NCBI GenBank assembly: GCA_964393895.1
Contig: CAYMWP010000001.1
Span: 1-64,000 of the forward strand
Direction of reading: 5' to 3'
Length of the DNA stretch: 64,000 nt
DNA from: B4-G1 sp964393895
Lineage (GTDB): Bacteria > Chloroflexota > Anaerolineae > B4-G1
Part shown: one piece after another, positions 16,161 through 22,584 of the stretch
How positions within the stretch are numbered: the first letter of the stretch is position 1
How the letters are laid out: the number at the start of each line of letters is the position of its first letter
The notes under the pieces: generated by a model
Databases searched by the model: none
The model's input: the letters and a program-made list of their open reading frames with translations, nothing else
Told to the model about the DNA's origin: nothing
Position numbers and translations under genes: made by a program

Positions 16161-17368
16161 CAGGGCACCTTGACCTTGGCGCTCGAGGTGATGATCGATC
16201 CGTACAGCACAGGCAGCCCCGCCTGCCCCGCCAGGCTAGGGGGCAGGACGATTGCAACCTGGTCGGCCATCCGCGCCACGCCCAAGGCCCCATCGGCCAA
16301 GATGACTTCCTGCCCCTTGACCTTGGTGGTGCCCTTGCCCCCGAGCGTCGCATTGCCGTCGCCCGTCAGATTGACCACGCCCTTGGACTGAATGTCCAGG
16401 TTCCCTTTGACGCGCACGAACAGGTTCTTCTGACAGCTCAGGAACGCGTCACCATCGAACCTTCCGTACGCCTTGCCGTCACGGTCGAACTTCCACTGGA
16501 GCTTCATCTGGTTGTAGCTCTTCTTGTAGACCTCGCCGCTCTCAGCGTTGAAGCCGCTGTCTTTGCCCCCCGGCAGCAGCGTGACCTCGTAGACGACCGG
16601 GGCGTTCACGGCAAACTGCATCTGGTCGAGGATGTCCTTGTCGTCGTCCCCCTCGGGCAGGCGCACGGGGTTGTTCACGTGCCCGCAAACGATCCGAAGG
16701 TCCGCGTAGGCGTCATCGGCGAACACGCGAAGCGTCTGCATCCATTCGGTCTCACGCTTCTCGTAGTCGAGCTCCTGCATCCCCCAACGGATGGTGCCGG
16801 CAGCCGTCGTCATGCGGTAACGCTCGGCCATGTCCATGATGAGGTTGCGCAGGGGCAGATAGATGCGCTGAGCGAGTTCGCTGGCGCCGAGCTGGAGCAC
16901 CCCGCCTCGGTGCAGGATGACGAAGTTGCCGTCCCTGCCCCGCATGACGATGTCGCCCGGCTTGGCGCGCCCACGCCGCAACCCGAACGTGAAGCCGAGA
17001 GGACGCGTCCTCGAGGAGCTGTCGGCCTGGTCCAGCGCATCGCCGTCCTTGGCCAGCTCCTCGGCCAGCTCCTCGTCGGGGTTGTCCACCTCGTCGCCGC
17101 TGATCACCTCGGGCGGCGCGACGTACGACAGGATGAAGGGCGGAGACAGGTCCGTGGGTAGGCAGATCATGCACGTGGCGCCCAGGTCCGGCACGGCGTA
17201 GACGCCCTCGCCGGCGGCGTGGTGCAAGTACATGTTGCCGACCTGCACATTCGGGAACCACCGACCCACCTTCTTGGAGTACACGTCCACGGTCCACTGG
17301 ACCATGTCGATGTTGATGACGCTGGCCTGCAGAATCTCAGTGGTTCGGTTGGGGAAGTAGCGACCCAT
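16160..17368 (-). CDS. Baseplate spike-like protein (gpV/gp45-like)
   Basis: 402 aa. The N-terminal ~110 residues have the small beta-barrel pattern of phage spike OB folds (VDVYSKKVGRWFPNVQVG, DLGATCMICLPTD). A middle block, GDIVMRGRDGNFVILHRGGV then QRIYLPLRNLIMDM, is typical of baseplate assembly spike proteins. The C-terminus has short repeated strands (KGNLDIQSKGVVNLTGDGNA) suggesting a beta-helical needle. It would form the membrane-piercing tip, which implies a tail with a spike, most likely contractile. Confidence 0.7.
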   Translation of the reverse strand: MGRYFPNRTTEILQASVINIDMVQWTVDVYSKKVGRWFPNVQVGNMYLHHAAGEGVYAVPDLGATCMICLPTDLSPPFILSYVAPPEVISGDEVDNPDEELAEELAKDGDALDQADSSSRTRPLGFTFGLRRGRAKPGDIVMRGRDGNFVILHRGGVLQLGASELAQRIYLPLRNLIMDMAERYRMTTAAGTIRWGMQELDYEKRETEWMQTLRVFADDAYADLRIVCGHVNNPVRLPEGDDDKDILDQMQFAVNAPVVYEVTLLPGGKDSGFNAESGEVYKKSYNQMKLQWKFDRDGKAYGRFDGDAFLSCQKNLFVRVKGNLDIQSKGVVNLTGDGNATLGGKGTTKVKGQEVILADGALGVARMADQVAIVLPPSLAGQAGLPVLYGSIITSSAKVKVP

Positions 17369-17374
17369 GGGCTC

Positions 17375-17920
17375 TCAGAATGCGGCAGAGGCAGGGGGCA
17401 GCGCAACTGGAGGTTTTGGTTCGGACAGCTTCGGGGGATCGGGGATGTCCGGCTGAGGGGGCTCGTCGCTCGCCGCGTGGTGGGTGCCCCCACCCGTGCC
17501 CCCTGCCGCTGAGGGAGCCGCGGAGGTTGCGGGGACGGGCAGAGCACTCGCCACGGCCTTGGTCGCCTTCTCTGTGAAGTCGACCGCATCTTTCGTGGCC
17601 TTGTGCTGCTCCTGTACGTTCTCGTCAAGCCGTTCGATGGCCTCCCTGGTCCGATCGTAATTCTTCTCCACCTTCTCGGACGAGGCCTTCGTGAGCACGG
17701 CGTAGCCGCCTAGCGCCGGGCCGAGAATGAGCAGGCCGAGCTGCACCCACTCCCTCCAAGCCCGCGCCTTGTCCCCGAAGGCCTTCTGGTTGGCCGCGCG
17801 GGCTTCTGCGTCGGCCTTCTTGGCCTTGGCCGCTGCCAGCTCCACCTCGAGCTCCGCGATCCGCTCGTGCGGCTTGCTCTGCTCTTCCTTCGGTTCTTCT
17901 TCTACAAGTCGCTCTTCCAT
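17375..17920 (-). CDS. Membrane protein with coiled coil and Pro-rich tail, 181 aa
   Basis: ATG 17920 chosen; the frame upstream is non-coding in style. Acidic start (MEERLVEEEPKEEQ), coiled coil to residue ~55, one TM (VQLGLLILGPALGGYAVL), a second coil, then a Pro/Ala/Gly-rich tail. This layout resembles inner-membrane spanin or tail-associated proteins; not decided. Confidence 0.6.
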   Translation of the reverse strand: MEERLVEEEPKEEQSKPHERIAELEVELAAAKAKKADAEARAANQKAFGDKARAWREWVQLGLLILGPALGGYAVLTKASSEKVEKNYDRTREAIERLDENVQEQHKATKDAVDFTEKATKAVASALPVPATSAAPSAAGGTGGGTHHAASDEPPQPDIPDPPKLSEPKPPVALPPASAAF

Positions 17921-17951
17921 GACGGTAGAGTACAGGTGAGCGGCGGACGAC

Positions 17952-18410
17952 TCAACCGTCCTTGAAGGCGAAGCGCCTCTTGAGCTCCCGCACGCAGTGG
18001 TCGATGAACTCCTGGTTCGGAGGCTTGACGTCGTGCACGATGATGTAGTGCAGGAGACCCTGGGGCCACACCCACTCACCGTCCGTCATGTCCGCCGATC
18101 CGTCGGTGCACCCGCACAACCGGCAGCTCGACGAGCCCTTGTACCAGTCCTTCTCCTTGCCGGCGCGAAGGTGCGTCACTACTGCCGCCCATTCTACCGG
18201 GCTGTCGATAGCCCACTGCGGGTCTACATGCTGCTGTGCAATCGGGTACTCCTGCATCGACTTCTCATGCTCCATGCGCAGGTACTGCATGAGGCCCTGA
18301 GACTTGCCATCTTCTTTCGGTGGGTTATCGGCCCAGAAGCCCGCCCTCTTGGGCTTGCGCAGCTCGCCCCTGCCCTCGAGCACGTCGCGTAGCGACCTCT
18401 CTGTGCTCAT
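17952..18410 (-). CDS. Hypothetical protein, 152 aa, with CRLCGC motif
   Basis: Start ATG 18410 overlaps the upstream stop (ATGA). Contains a Cys cluster CRLCGC and YIIVHDVKPPNQEFIDHCV near the end. Unknown function. Confidence 0.6.
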   Translation of the reverse strand: MSTERSLRDVLEGRGELRKPKRAGFWADNPPKEDGKSQGLMQYLRMEHEKSMQEYPIAQQHVDPQWAIDSPVEWAAVVTHLRAGKEKDWYKGSSSCRLCGCTDGSADMTDGEWVWPQGLLHYIIVHDVKPPNQEFIDHCVRELKRRFAFKDG

Positions 18411-18775
18411 GCGTCGATCTCCGTAGCCGGGCGATGTCGCGGGATCGGGTAGCTCTCCAAGGGCTCGCTCATCTCGATGACCGTGGTCCGGCCTTTGACG
18501 CCCCTGCACCCCGCAGCCTGATTCGAGGTCTTGCGCTCGTACGCGCTCTTGCGCCCAGCCGGCAGGGGGGACTCTGACTCGAGCCGATCTCCGTACTCGA
18601 AGAACGCGGCGGTGTGCAGCGACCCGACGATGGGCAGCTTGAGCGTGCGCGGCACATAGTAGCCGGCCCACACGATGCCCTCGAGCATGCGGGTCGGAAG
18701 TCGCTTGGCCGCGCGCGTCGTCACGTCGGTGAGACGGGTGCTCAAGATCTTCTTCAGCTTTGTTTTCAAACGCAT
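18407..18775 (-). CDS. Basic hypothetical protein, 122 aa
   Basis: N-terminus is strongly basic (MRLKTKLKKILSTRLTDV), then a hydrophobic patch (GIVWAGYYVPRTLKLPIVG). AGGAGCAGAAG precedes the ATG. It is the first protein gene after the RNA island terminator. Unknown function. Confidence 0.6.
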   Translation of the reverse strand: MRLKTKLKKILSTRLTDVTTRAAKRLPTRMLEGIVWAGYYVPRTLKLPIVGSLHTAAFFEYGDRLESESPLPAGRKSAYERKTSNQAAGCRGVKGRTTVIEMSEPLESYPIPRHRPATEIDA

Positions 18776-18792
18776 CTTCTGCTCCTGGCGGC

Positions 18793-18871
18793 TAAAAAGA
18801 GAGGACGGCGGTGTTTCATGAACCCCCGAGCGGGCCGGCCTGGGGTCTCCCCAGACACCATGCCGCCGTCC
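18793..18871 (-). terminator. Terminal stem and terminator of the RNA island
   Basis: GGACGGCGG plus GTGT pairs with ACACCGCCGTCC across an inner hairpin (CTGGGG/CCCCAG), directly followed by TCTCTTTTTAG. It closes the non-coding RNA and the whole tRNA/tmRNA transcript. Confidence 0.75.
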
Positions 18872-19246
18872 CTGAGTTGCGAGTTCTGACAGTGTGCTGC
18901 TACGCCAAACGCTCTTAGGGCTGTACCGGTCATCCCCGAAGGGGCACAGGGCTCATTCTGATCCCTTCAAGTCAAACCCGCAGTTCCTCTCGTCCGTGCG
19001 GGCAAAACCGGCCGTGCTACTGATGGTACTTCCCCCACGTCAGGACTCAGGAACTCCACCTGTTACCAGGCTTTGAAAAGGCTGACGCGGTTTACCTCCC
19101 ACATTCGCTTCCCGATGGCTCTACGCCCACATTCCCCAATGAGCTCTAAGACTCCCACCTGGGACTAACCTGGTGGTGCAAACGTCTGGTGGGACGCTTC
19201 GAGGCCGAAGCCTCTCGGGCCGGCGGTCCATCGCTGGTACTCCGGC

Positions 19247-19300
19247 TGCTGCCATTGGCGACTCTTTGAAGGATGGCTGCTTCTAGGCCTACCTCCTGAC
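19247..19300 (-). other. Mimic of 23S rRNA GTPase-associated centre (helix 43)
   Basis: The minus strand reads GTCAGGAGGTAGGC, CTAGAAGCAGCCATCC, TTCAAAGAGT. Recalled bacterial 23S (E. coli 1051 onward) reads GCCAGGATGTTGGC, TTAGAAGCAGCCATCA, TTTAAAGAAA; many bacteria have CATCCTTTAAAGAGT. The hairpin closes as GGC/GCC with the loop including TAGAAGCA, and GGA pairs with TCC, a compensated stem. The second hairpin is not conserved in sequence (GCC-AAT-GGC). This site binds L11 and contacts EF-G and EF-Tu in ribosomes. Confidence 0.75.
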
Positions 19301-19309
19301 AGAACTCAG

Positions 19310-19383
19310 TAGATCCGGGCGGGTTCGAACCGCCAACAGCCCGGTTATGAGCCGGGGGCTCTCACCAATTGAGCTACGGATCC
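19310..19383 (-). tRNA. tRNA with CAT anticodon (elongator Met, or Ile-CAU)
   Basis: Complete 74-nt cloverleaf: acceptor GGATCCG/CGGATCT (G1-U72 wobble), D-arm GCTC-AATTGGTGA-GAGC, anticodon stem CCCGG/CCGGG with loop CTCATAA, T-arm GGCGG-TTCGAAC-CCGCC, discriminator A. No encoded CCA. It lacks the A11-U24 pair of initiators, and GTAGCTCA resembles elongator Met. A lysidine-modified Ile tRNA cannot be excluded. The non-coding RNA starts right after it. Confidence 0.85.
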
Positions 19384-19565
19384 TTCGGATGCCCGATGCA
19401 CGAGCACCTCGAGGTGAACAGTCCGGCGCCTTGCTCCATGGGGTAGGTGCCCTCGGGGCACTTCACGCCGTCACATGGACCAGGCCGAAGCATGAAGTAG
19501 GCGACCGCGCCGGCGGCCACCAAGCACAGCACCGTGATCACCACCTCTACTGCTCGAGCTTTCAT
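19374..19565 (-). CDS. Small exported Cys-rich protein, 63 aa
   Basis: Begins 1 nt after the initiator tRNA, and its TAG stop lies inside the next tRNA (10-nt overlap). The N-terminus is a TM or uncleaved signal (VVITVLCLVAAGAVAYFML). The outside part has four Cys (PCDGVKCPEG, RCSCIG), likely disulfide-bonded. Its place between two tRNAs is unusual. It could be an envelope or superinfection-related peptide; no homology recognised. Confidence 0.6.
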   Translation of the reverse strand: MKARAVEVVITVLCLVAAGAVAYFMLRPGPCDGVKCPEGTYPMEQGAGLFTSRCSCIGHPKDP

Positions 19566-19566
19566 C

Positions 19567-19645
19567 TGGTTGCGGGAGGTGGGTTCGAACCACCGATCTC
19601 AGAGTTATGAGCCCTGCGAGGACGACCAGACTCCTCTATCCCGCT
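19567..19645 (-). tRNA. Initiator tRNA (fMet, CAT) with encoded CCA
   Basis: 79 nt. Initiator hallmarks: no Watson-Crick pair at 1:72 (A1, A72), A11-U24 in the D-stem (GAGG/CCTC), anticodon stem CAGGG/CTCTG with G-C, G-U, G-C next to loop CTCATAA, T-arm GGTGG-TTCGAAC-CCACC, A73 and genome-encoded CCA. The D-arm GAGGAGTCTGGTCG parallels E. coli fMet GAGCAGCCTGGTAG. It should be formylated and used for start codons. Phage-encoded initiator tRNAs are uncommon. Confidence 0.85.
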
Positions 19646-19670
19646 ATGAGAGAGGCTGCACACGTTGAAT

Positions 19671-19736
19671 GAGATGGGACGGGAGTCGAACCCGCATACC
19701 GTGTCCCCACGTACCCTACCATTGAGCGACCCAGGT
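19671..19736 (-). ncRNA. tRNA-like element without an anticodon loop
   Basis: D-arm (GCTCAATGGTAGGGT) and T-arm (GCGGG-TTCGACT-CCCGT) are tRNA-like. The anticodon arm is replaced by CGTG-GGGA-CACG, a short stem with a GNRA tetraloop, so no codon can be read. Only 17 nt lie between the D and T stems, about 5 fewer than normal. The acceptor pairs in 5 of 7 positions (ACCTGGG/CCCATCT). It is either a decayed tRNA or a tRNA-like RNA with another job. Confidence 0.55.
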
Positions 19737-19795
19737 CCGCATGCAGCATCATCACGGGCTTGAGTAGGAGCCCATCCCTCCGACCCCGGGCCTGT

Positions 19796-19811
19796 CCTCC
19801 GTCGACGGAGG
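19796..19811. repeat. 16-bp perfect palindrome in tRNA spacer
   Basis: CCTCCGTCGACGGAGG in the 92-nt spacer 19737-19828. It will fold as a hairpin in the cluster transcript and may guide tRNA processing. The spacer holds no gene. Confidence 0.6.
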
Positions 19812-19828
19812 GGGACCCAGGTACCCAG

Positions 19829-19901
19829 CGAGCCTGGCAGGACTCGAACCTGCAGAAACACGACAAGAACTCGTGCACTCGTTCCTTCGAGTATCAGGCT
19901 C
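19829..19901 (-). tRNA. tRNA-Arg (TCT)
   Basis: Acceptor GAGCCTG/CAGGCTC fully paired, D-arm ACTC-GAAGGAAC-GAGT, anticodon stem CACGA/TCGTG with loop GTTCTTG (anticodon TCT, reads AGA), T-arm GCAGG-TTCGAGT-CCTGC, discriminator G, no CCA. Position 8 is A rather than T and position 37 is T, both unusual, so decoding efficiency is uncertain. AGA is rare in GC-rich genomes. Confidence 0.75.
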
Positions 19902-20275
19902 CCGAGGAATGGCAGTTCGCTGGCCTGGCGAAGGTTCCCCGGCTTCAGGGCCGAAGCCCAAAAGAAGTGCCGGTCTATCCCGGCTGTCACGGGCACCACG
20001 AGGTCAGAACGAACCGACCAAGGGTGTGCTGAGCTCTGCGCACGTTCCCGTCTTGCACGCTGGTCCCTGCTCAGCTGGGGGCTTTCGGTCGGACCAGGTG
20101 ACCTAAGCCATCATCAGTTTTACGCCTGTCGGCACCCTGGGATGAGAACAAGTGCCGGTCCACCCTCGCCTCGCACGGCAAGGGGCCCGGCTGGCCCGTT
20201 CGAGTGGGTGTGCGAGCCCCTCTGGTGGAACATACCTACTCTGCCCGCTGGGTTATCGGCCCAGCAGCAAAGATC
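19902..20275 (-). other. Non-coding, probably structured stretch after the HNH gene
   Basis: 374 nt without a credible gene. GACCGGCACTT occurs twice (near 20150 and 19960), CGGCAC/GTGCCG and GGGCTTCGGCCC hairpins are visible, and GATGATGGCTTAG weakly resembles the 5-prime side of the 23S helix-43 hairpin. Possibly another structured RNA or intron remnant. I found no group I core sequences. Confidence 0.4.
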
Positions 20276-20758
20276 TCAAGGCACATGGGTCCAAGTACGC
20301 TGGGCTAACGCAGCGCGTATGGCCGCCTCATCGACACCGTACTTGTGCGCTTGCTCATGGATGAAAGAAGAGGCAGAAGCTCGAAGCTCCAACACCTCGT
20401 CGTCACACATGACATGCCTGCCGTTACCTTCCCCAAACGCGTTCCTTCCCCGACTCACGCAGTCTTGAACGTTGTCAGCGTGTGTACCCCACAGAAGGTG
20501 CTCAGGGTTCACGCACGCAGGATTGTCGCAGGTATGTCGGAGAATGGCGCCCGGAGGCAGCCAGTTGCCGGCCAACATGTAGGCCGCTCGATGAGCTCGA
20601 ACCTTGTACTTCTTGCCTTCGTGCCGAAACTGAAAGTGGCCGTAACCGTCCTTGTCCAGTCCGGCTTGCCACTCTCGGCACCCTGTCGAAGTAGGAGAGC
20701 CCACACGAGCGAAGAACTTGTCCGCGTACAGCGGTACAACCTCGTTGTACTCCATCAT
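20276..20758 (-). CDS. HNH homing-type endonuclease
   Basis: 160 aa. Contains the phage HNH pattern: CREWQAGLDKDGYGHF, a central RAHRAAYMLAGNWLPPG with RHTCDNPACVNPEHLLWGT (the H-x-C and NP-x-H core), then NVQDCVSRGRN. These free-standing endonucleases nick DNA and spread themselves between phages. It sits 13 nt downstream of the tmRNA 3-prime end, so it probably moves with or targets the RNA island. AAGGG precedes the ATG pair. Confidence 0.9.
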   Translation of the reverse strand: MMEYNEVVPLYADKFFARVGSPTSTGCREWQAGLDKDGYGHFQFRHEGKKYKVRAHRAAYMLAGNWLPPGAILRHTCDNPACVNPEHLLWGTHADNVQDCVSRGRNAFGEGNGRHVMCDDEVLELRASASSFIHEQAHKYGVDEAAIRAALAQRTWTHVP

Positions 20759-20771
20759 GTGCCCTTTCTAT

Positions 20772-21131
20772 TGGTGGAGGTGCGCAGAATCGAACTGCGG
20801 TCCGCGAAAGCTACACGGCTTCCTCGTTCACGTGCGTAGCTGGTCTACCCTCCCAGCGGGGTTCGGCTGTCTTTCCAGCCAGTCATCTCCCAATGAATCT
20901 CGCCCTTCTTCAGGTCCGTCAGGAGACCACCGGTAGGGCTCAGCCTCGAGTGGTTGACGCCTCAGGGCTACGCGAGACACCTCGCCCGTCGACGGCCACC
21001 ATCAAGCGACGGCGGCGAGTGCGTTGTTGTCGTTGGCAACTACGCTGCACCAGTTTGGTCAAGGCAGTTCCGGTGCCTCTGCCTGCACGCAGAAGACGCT
21101 TCGACATCCACGTCGAAACCAAGTCACCCCC
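20772..21131 (-). ncRNA. ssrA: Transfer-messenger RNA (tmRNA)
   Basis: 360 nt including encoded CCA. The 5-prime end GGGGGTGACTTGG and 3-prime end CACCTCCACCA pair as a 7-bp acceptor with G3-U70, the alanine identity pair. A T-arm CGCAG-TTCGATT-CTGCG precedes the CCA. TTTCGACGTGG near the 5-prime end is the tmRNA D-loop region. TAGTT immediately precedes the resume codon GCC. tmRNA with SmpB rescues stalled ribosomes and tags nascent chains. A few phages carry ssrA; it is uncommon. Confidence 0.95.
21002..21037 (-). other. tmRNA tag reading frame, ANDNNALAAVA
   Basis: Resume codon GCC, then AAC GAC AAC AAC GCA CTC GCC GCC GTC GCT and TGA: tag ANDNNALAAVA. It begins like the proteobacterial ANDE/ANDN tags but ends AVA instead of the usual LAA, extending the ALAA degron by two residues. 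That could alter ClpXP recognition. Confidence 0.9.
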
Positions 21132-21167
21132 GAAGATGCAAAGACCAGGCTGCCTGGGCAGGCTTCT

Positions 21168-21196
21168 GTTCTACTGCCCACGGCAACCTCGGTCAA
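21168..21196 (-). promoter_or_regulatory. tmRNA promoter
   Basis: TTGACC (21191-21196), 17-nt spacer, TAGAAC (21168-21173), about 37 nt before the mature tmRNA 5-prime end. A better sigma70 -35 than other promoters here. It may drive the whole island to 18793. Confidence 0.55.
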
Positions 21197-21204
21197 CAGA
21201 AAAG

Positions 21205-21621
21205 TCAAAGACCGCGATGCTTGAGAGCATCCTGTAGCCACGAACGAAGAAGCCTGGATTCCTCATCGTCCTGGCCCGAAAGCTTGTTCAAGTACTGCTT
21301 GATGCGGACGGCTTCTTTCTCCTCTTCTTCTGCCTGTTTGACGAGGCGTTCGACGAAGTGGTCGGCCTGCACCCGCAGCACGTCCATGGCGAGCTTCACG
21401 GTCACGAATAGAGCCGAATTGCCCAGGCCTCGTATGGAAGCTTGAACAGCCTCCTGCTCGGAGCACGTGTACTCGTTGGTACGAGCAACGGCGTGGCGCC
21501 CGTCCGACAACTCGAGCTCCACGATCATCCGCGCCTTCTTCACATAGCTGCCGCGCCTGACGATGTCCCGCACCACGTCCTGCATGCTGAAGGGGCTACC
21601 CATCTCGTCGCTGCCGCTCAT
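21205..21621 (-). CDS. Hypothetical protein, 138 aa
   Basis: Start ATG 21621 overlaps the upstream stop (ATGA). Beta N-terminal half (RMIVELELSDGRHAVART), then a long charged helix (LVKQAEEEEKEAVRIKQYL). Last protein gene before the RNA island. Unknown function. Confidence 0.6.
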   Translation of the reverse strand: MSGSDEMGSPFSMQDVVRDIVRRGSYVKKARMIVELELSDGRHAVARTNEYTCSEQEAVQASIRGLGNSALFVTVKLAMDVLRVQADHFVERLVKQAEEEEKEAVRIKQYLNKLSGQDDEESRLLRSWLQDALKHRGL

Positions 21622-21839
21622 GTGACCTTCTCCTGGATGTCCTGCTCTTTGAACCACGCCGTGTGGCCGCTGTCCAAGCGCACCTTGTACTTGAACGAGT
21701 GGGTCCTGGTGCCGTCCGGCTTCTTTTTGCTCATGCGCAGGCTGCATTGGATGACCTCGCCGTATCGGGCTCCGCTCATCCAAAAGTCGGTGGCGGGGTG
21801 CAGCTGGACCCGGTCACCCTGCTTGTATTCTCGATTCAC
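21618..21839 (-). CDS. Small SH3/KOW-like protein, 73 aa, GTG start
   Basis: GTG at 21839 follows AGGAGGTACC, a strong Shine-Dalgarno sequence. Beta-rich (QGDRVQLHPATDFW, YGEVIQCSLRM, FKYKVRLDSGHTAWF), like small barrel modules. Overlaps the preceding stop. Unknown function. Confidence 0.6.
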   Translation of the reverse strand: MNREYKQGDRVQLHPATDFWMSGARYGEVIQCSLRMSKKKPDGTRTHSFKYKVRLDSGHTAWFKEQDIQEKVT

Positions 21840-21948
21840 GGTACCTCCTGGTCCGCCTCGTACATCATCGACTCGAACGCCGGTTTGGAGATCGGGGCGA
21901 TCTTGTTGACGAGGTCGTAGCAGCCGCCGTAGTTGAGCCCTCCCTTGA
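21836..21948 (-). CDS. C-terminal fragment of a gene cut by the N gap
   Basis: 37 codons before a TGA at 21836, ending SMMYEADQEVP, with LNYGGCYDLVNKIAP inside. The upstream part lies in or beyond the gap. No family recognised. Confidence 0.5.
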
Positions 21949-22048
21949 NNNNNNNNNNNNNNNNNNNNNNNNNNNNNNNNNNNNNNNNNNNNNNNNNNNN
22001 NNNNNNNNNNNNNNNNNNNNNNNNNNNNNNNNNNNNNNNNNNNNNNNN
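21949..22048. other. 100-N assembly gap
   Basis: Exactly 100 Ns, typical of an arbitrary scaffold join. The true length is unknown, so flanking gene pieces cannot be joined. Confidence 0.99.
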
Positions 22049-22181
22049 AGGTGACCTCGGTGGTCCTGCCGAACTTGACGCGGAGACTCAAGTCGAGGAG
22101 CCGGTCGTTCTGCCGACACAGCGGGAACTGCATGCCGGCGTTGTTGTGCAGCCGGGTGCTGGCGTAGTGGACCTCGCCCAT
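22049..22181 (-). CDS. N-terminal fragment of a gene cut by the N gap
   Basis: ATG 22181 (TGATG overlap with upstream stop) opens MGEVHYASTRLHNNAG and runs 44 codons into the gap. It may or may not be the same gene as the fragment at 21836. Confidence 0.5.
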
Positions 22182-22423
22182 CACGCCACCCGGTAGATGC
22201 GGTACAGGCCCTTGGAGCCGGACAACGAGAACTCCGCGTAGGTGTGCGCGCCGACCTCGAGGTCCTCGGGCCTCTTCTCGCCTTCGCTGATGGAAGCGTA
22301 CGCCTTGATGTACACGTTCTCCTCGGTCACCCGGCCGATGATGCCGTCCGAGGTGATGACGCCGTTGTCTCGCTGGGGCTCCCCGTCCCTGGGGTCCCAG
22401 ATGATGAAGAACATCCTTCCCAT
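22181..22423 (-). CDS. Hypothetical protein, 80 aa
   Basis: ATG 22423 follows AGGGAGGAGACA. Starts MGRMFFIIWDPRDG, contains ITSDGIIGRVTEENVYI; beta-rich. Unknown function. Confidence 0.6.
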   Translation of the reverse strand: MGRMFFIIWDPRDGEPQRDNGVITSDGIIGRVTEENVYIKAYASISEGEKRPEDLEVGAHTYAEFSLSGSKGLYRIYRVA

Positions 22424-22584
22424 TGTCTCCTCCCTGGGCACGGCTCCTCGCTGTAGAAAGCGGCGCCGCACCGTCTGCAGTAGCTGATCTCGTGGAGCGT
22501 GCCGGCTCGGGGGACGTCATGTCCCGCCAGCCTTCGAGCTGCGGCGCGCCTGTTTGCCTCGGAGATGTAGCGCAGGTCAGCCAT
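22327..22584 (-). CDS. Zinc-ribbon-like protein, 85 aa
   Basis: MADLRYISEANRRAAARR start with a half ribbon YCRRCGAAFYSEEPCP. The last ~30 residues are Ser/Thr-rich and overlap the next gene by 97 nt, so a frameshift or shorter product is possible. Confidence 0.45.
   Translation of the reverse strand: MADLRYISEANRRAAARRLAGHDVPRAGTLHEISYCRRCGAAFYSEEPCPGRRQWEGCSSSSGTPGTGSPSETTASSPRTASSAG

Larger units (their letters stand above)
18793..19309 (-). ncRNA. Large structured phage RNA with 23S stalk-base mimicry
   Basis: About 515 nt between the CAT tRNA and a strong terminator, with no plausible reading frame on the minus strand. The 5-prime end (19300 downward) nearly copies the L11-binding hairpin of 23S rRNA (see 19247-19300). 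About 220 nt on, at roughly 19088-19110, GGGAAGCGAATGTGGGAGG resembles the helix 41/42 segment GGGAAACGATGTGGGAAGG. GNRA-like loops and many GC stems are visible. Large phage RNAs next to tRNA genes are known (GOLLD, ROOL), but I cannot assign it to either. Confidence 0.7.

Noticed and set aside
18793..19309. Genuine host 23S rRNA gene or contamination
   Set aside because: Only about 50 nt (plus a weak second segment) match; the flanking sequence does not follow 23S order, and the RNA has its own terminator between phage genes.
20772..20853. Stand-alone degenerate tRNA upstream of the HNH gene
   Set aside because: It is the 3-prime tRNA-like domain of the tmRNA; acceptor pairing is with the 5-prime end at 21131.
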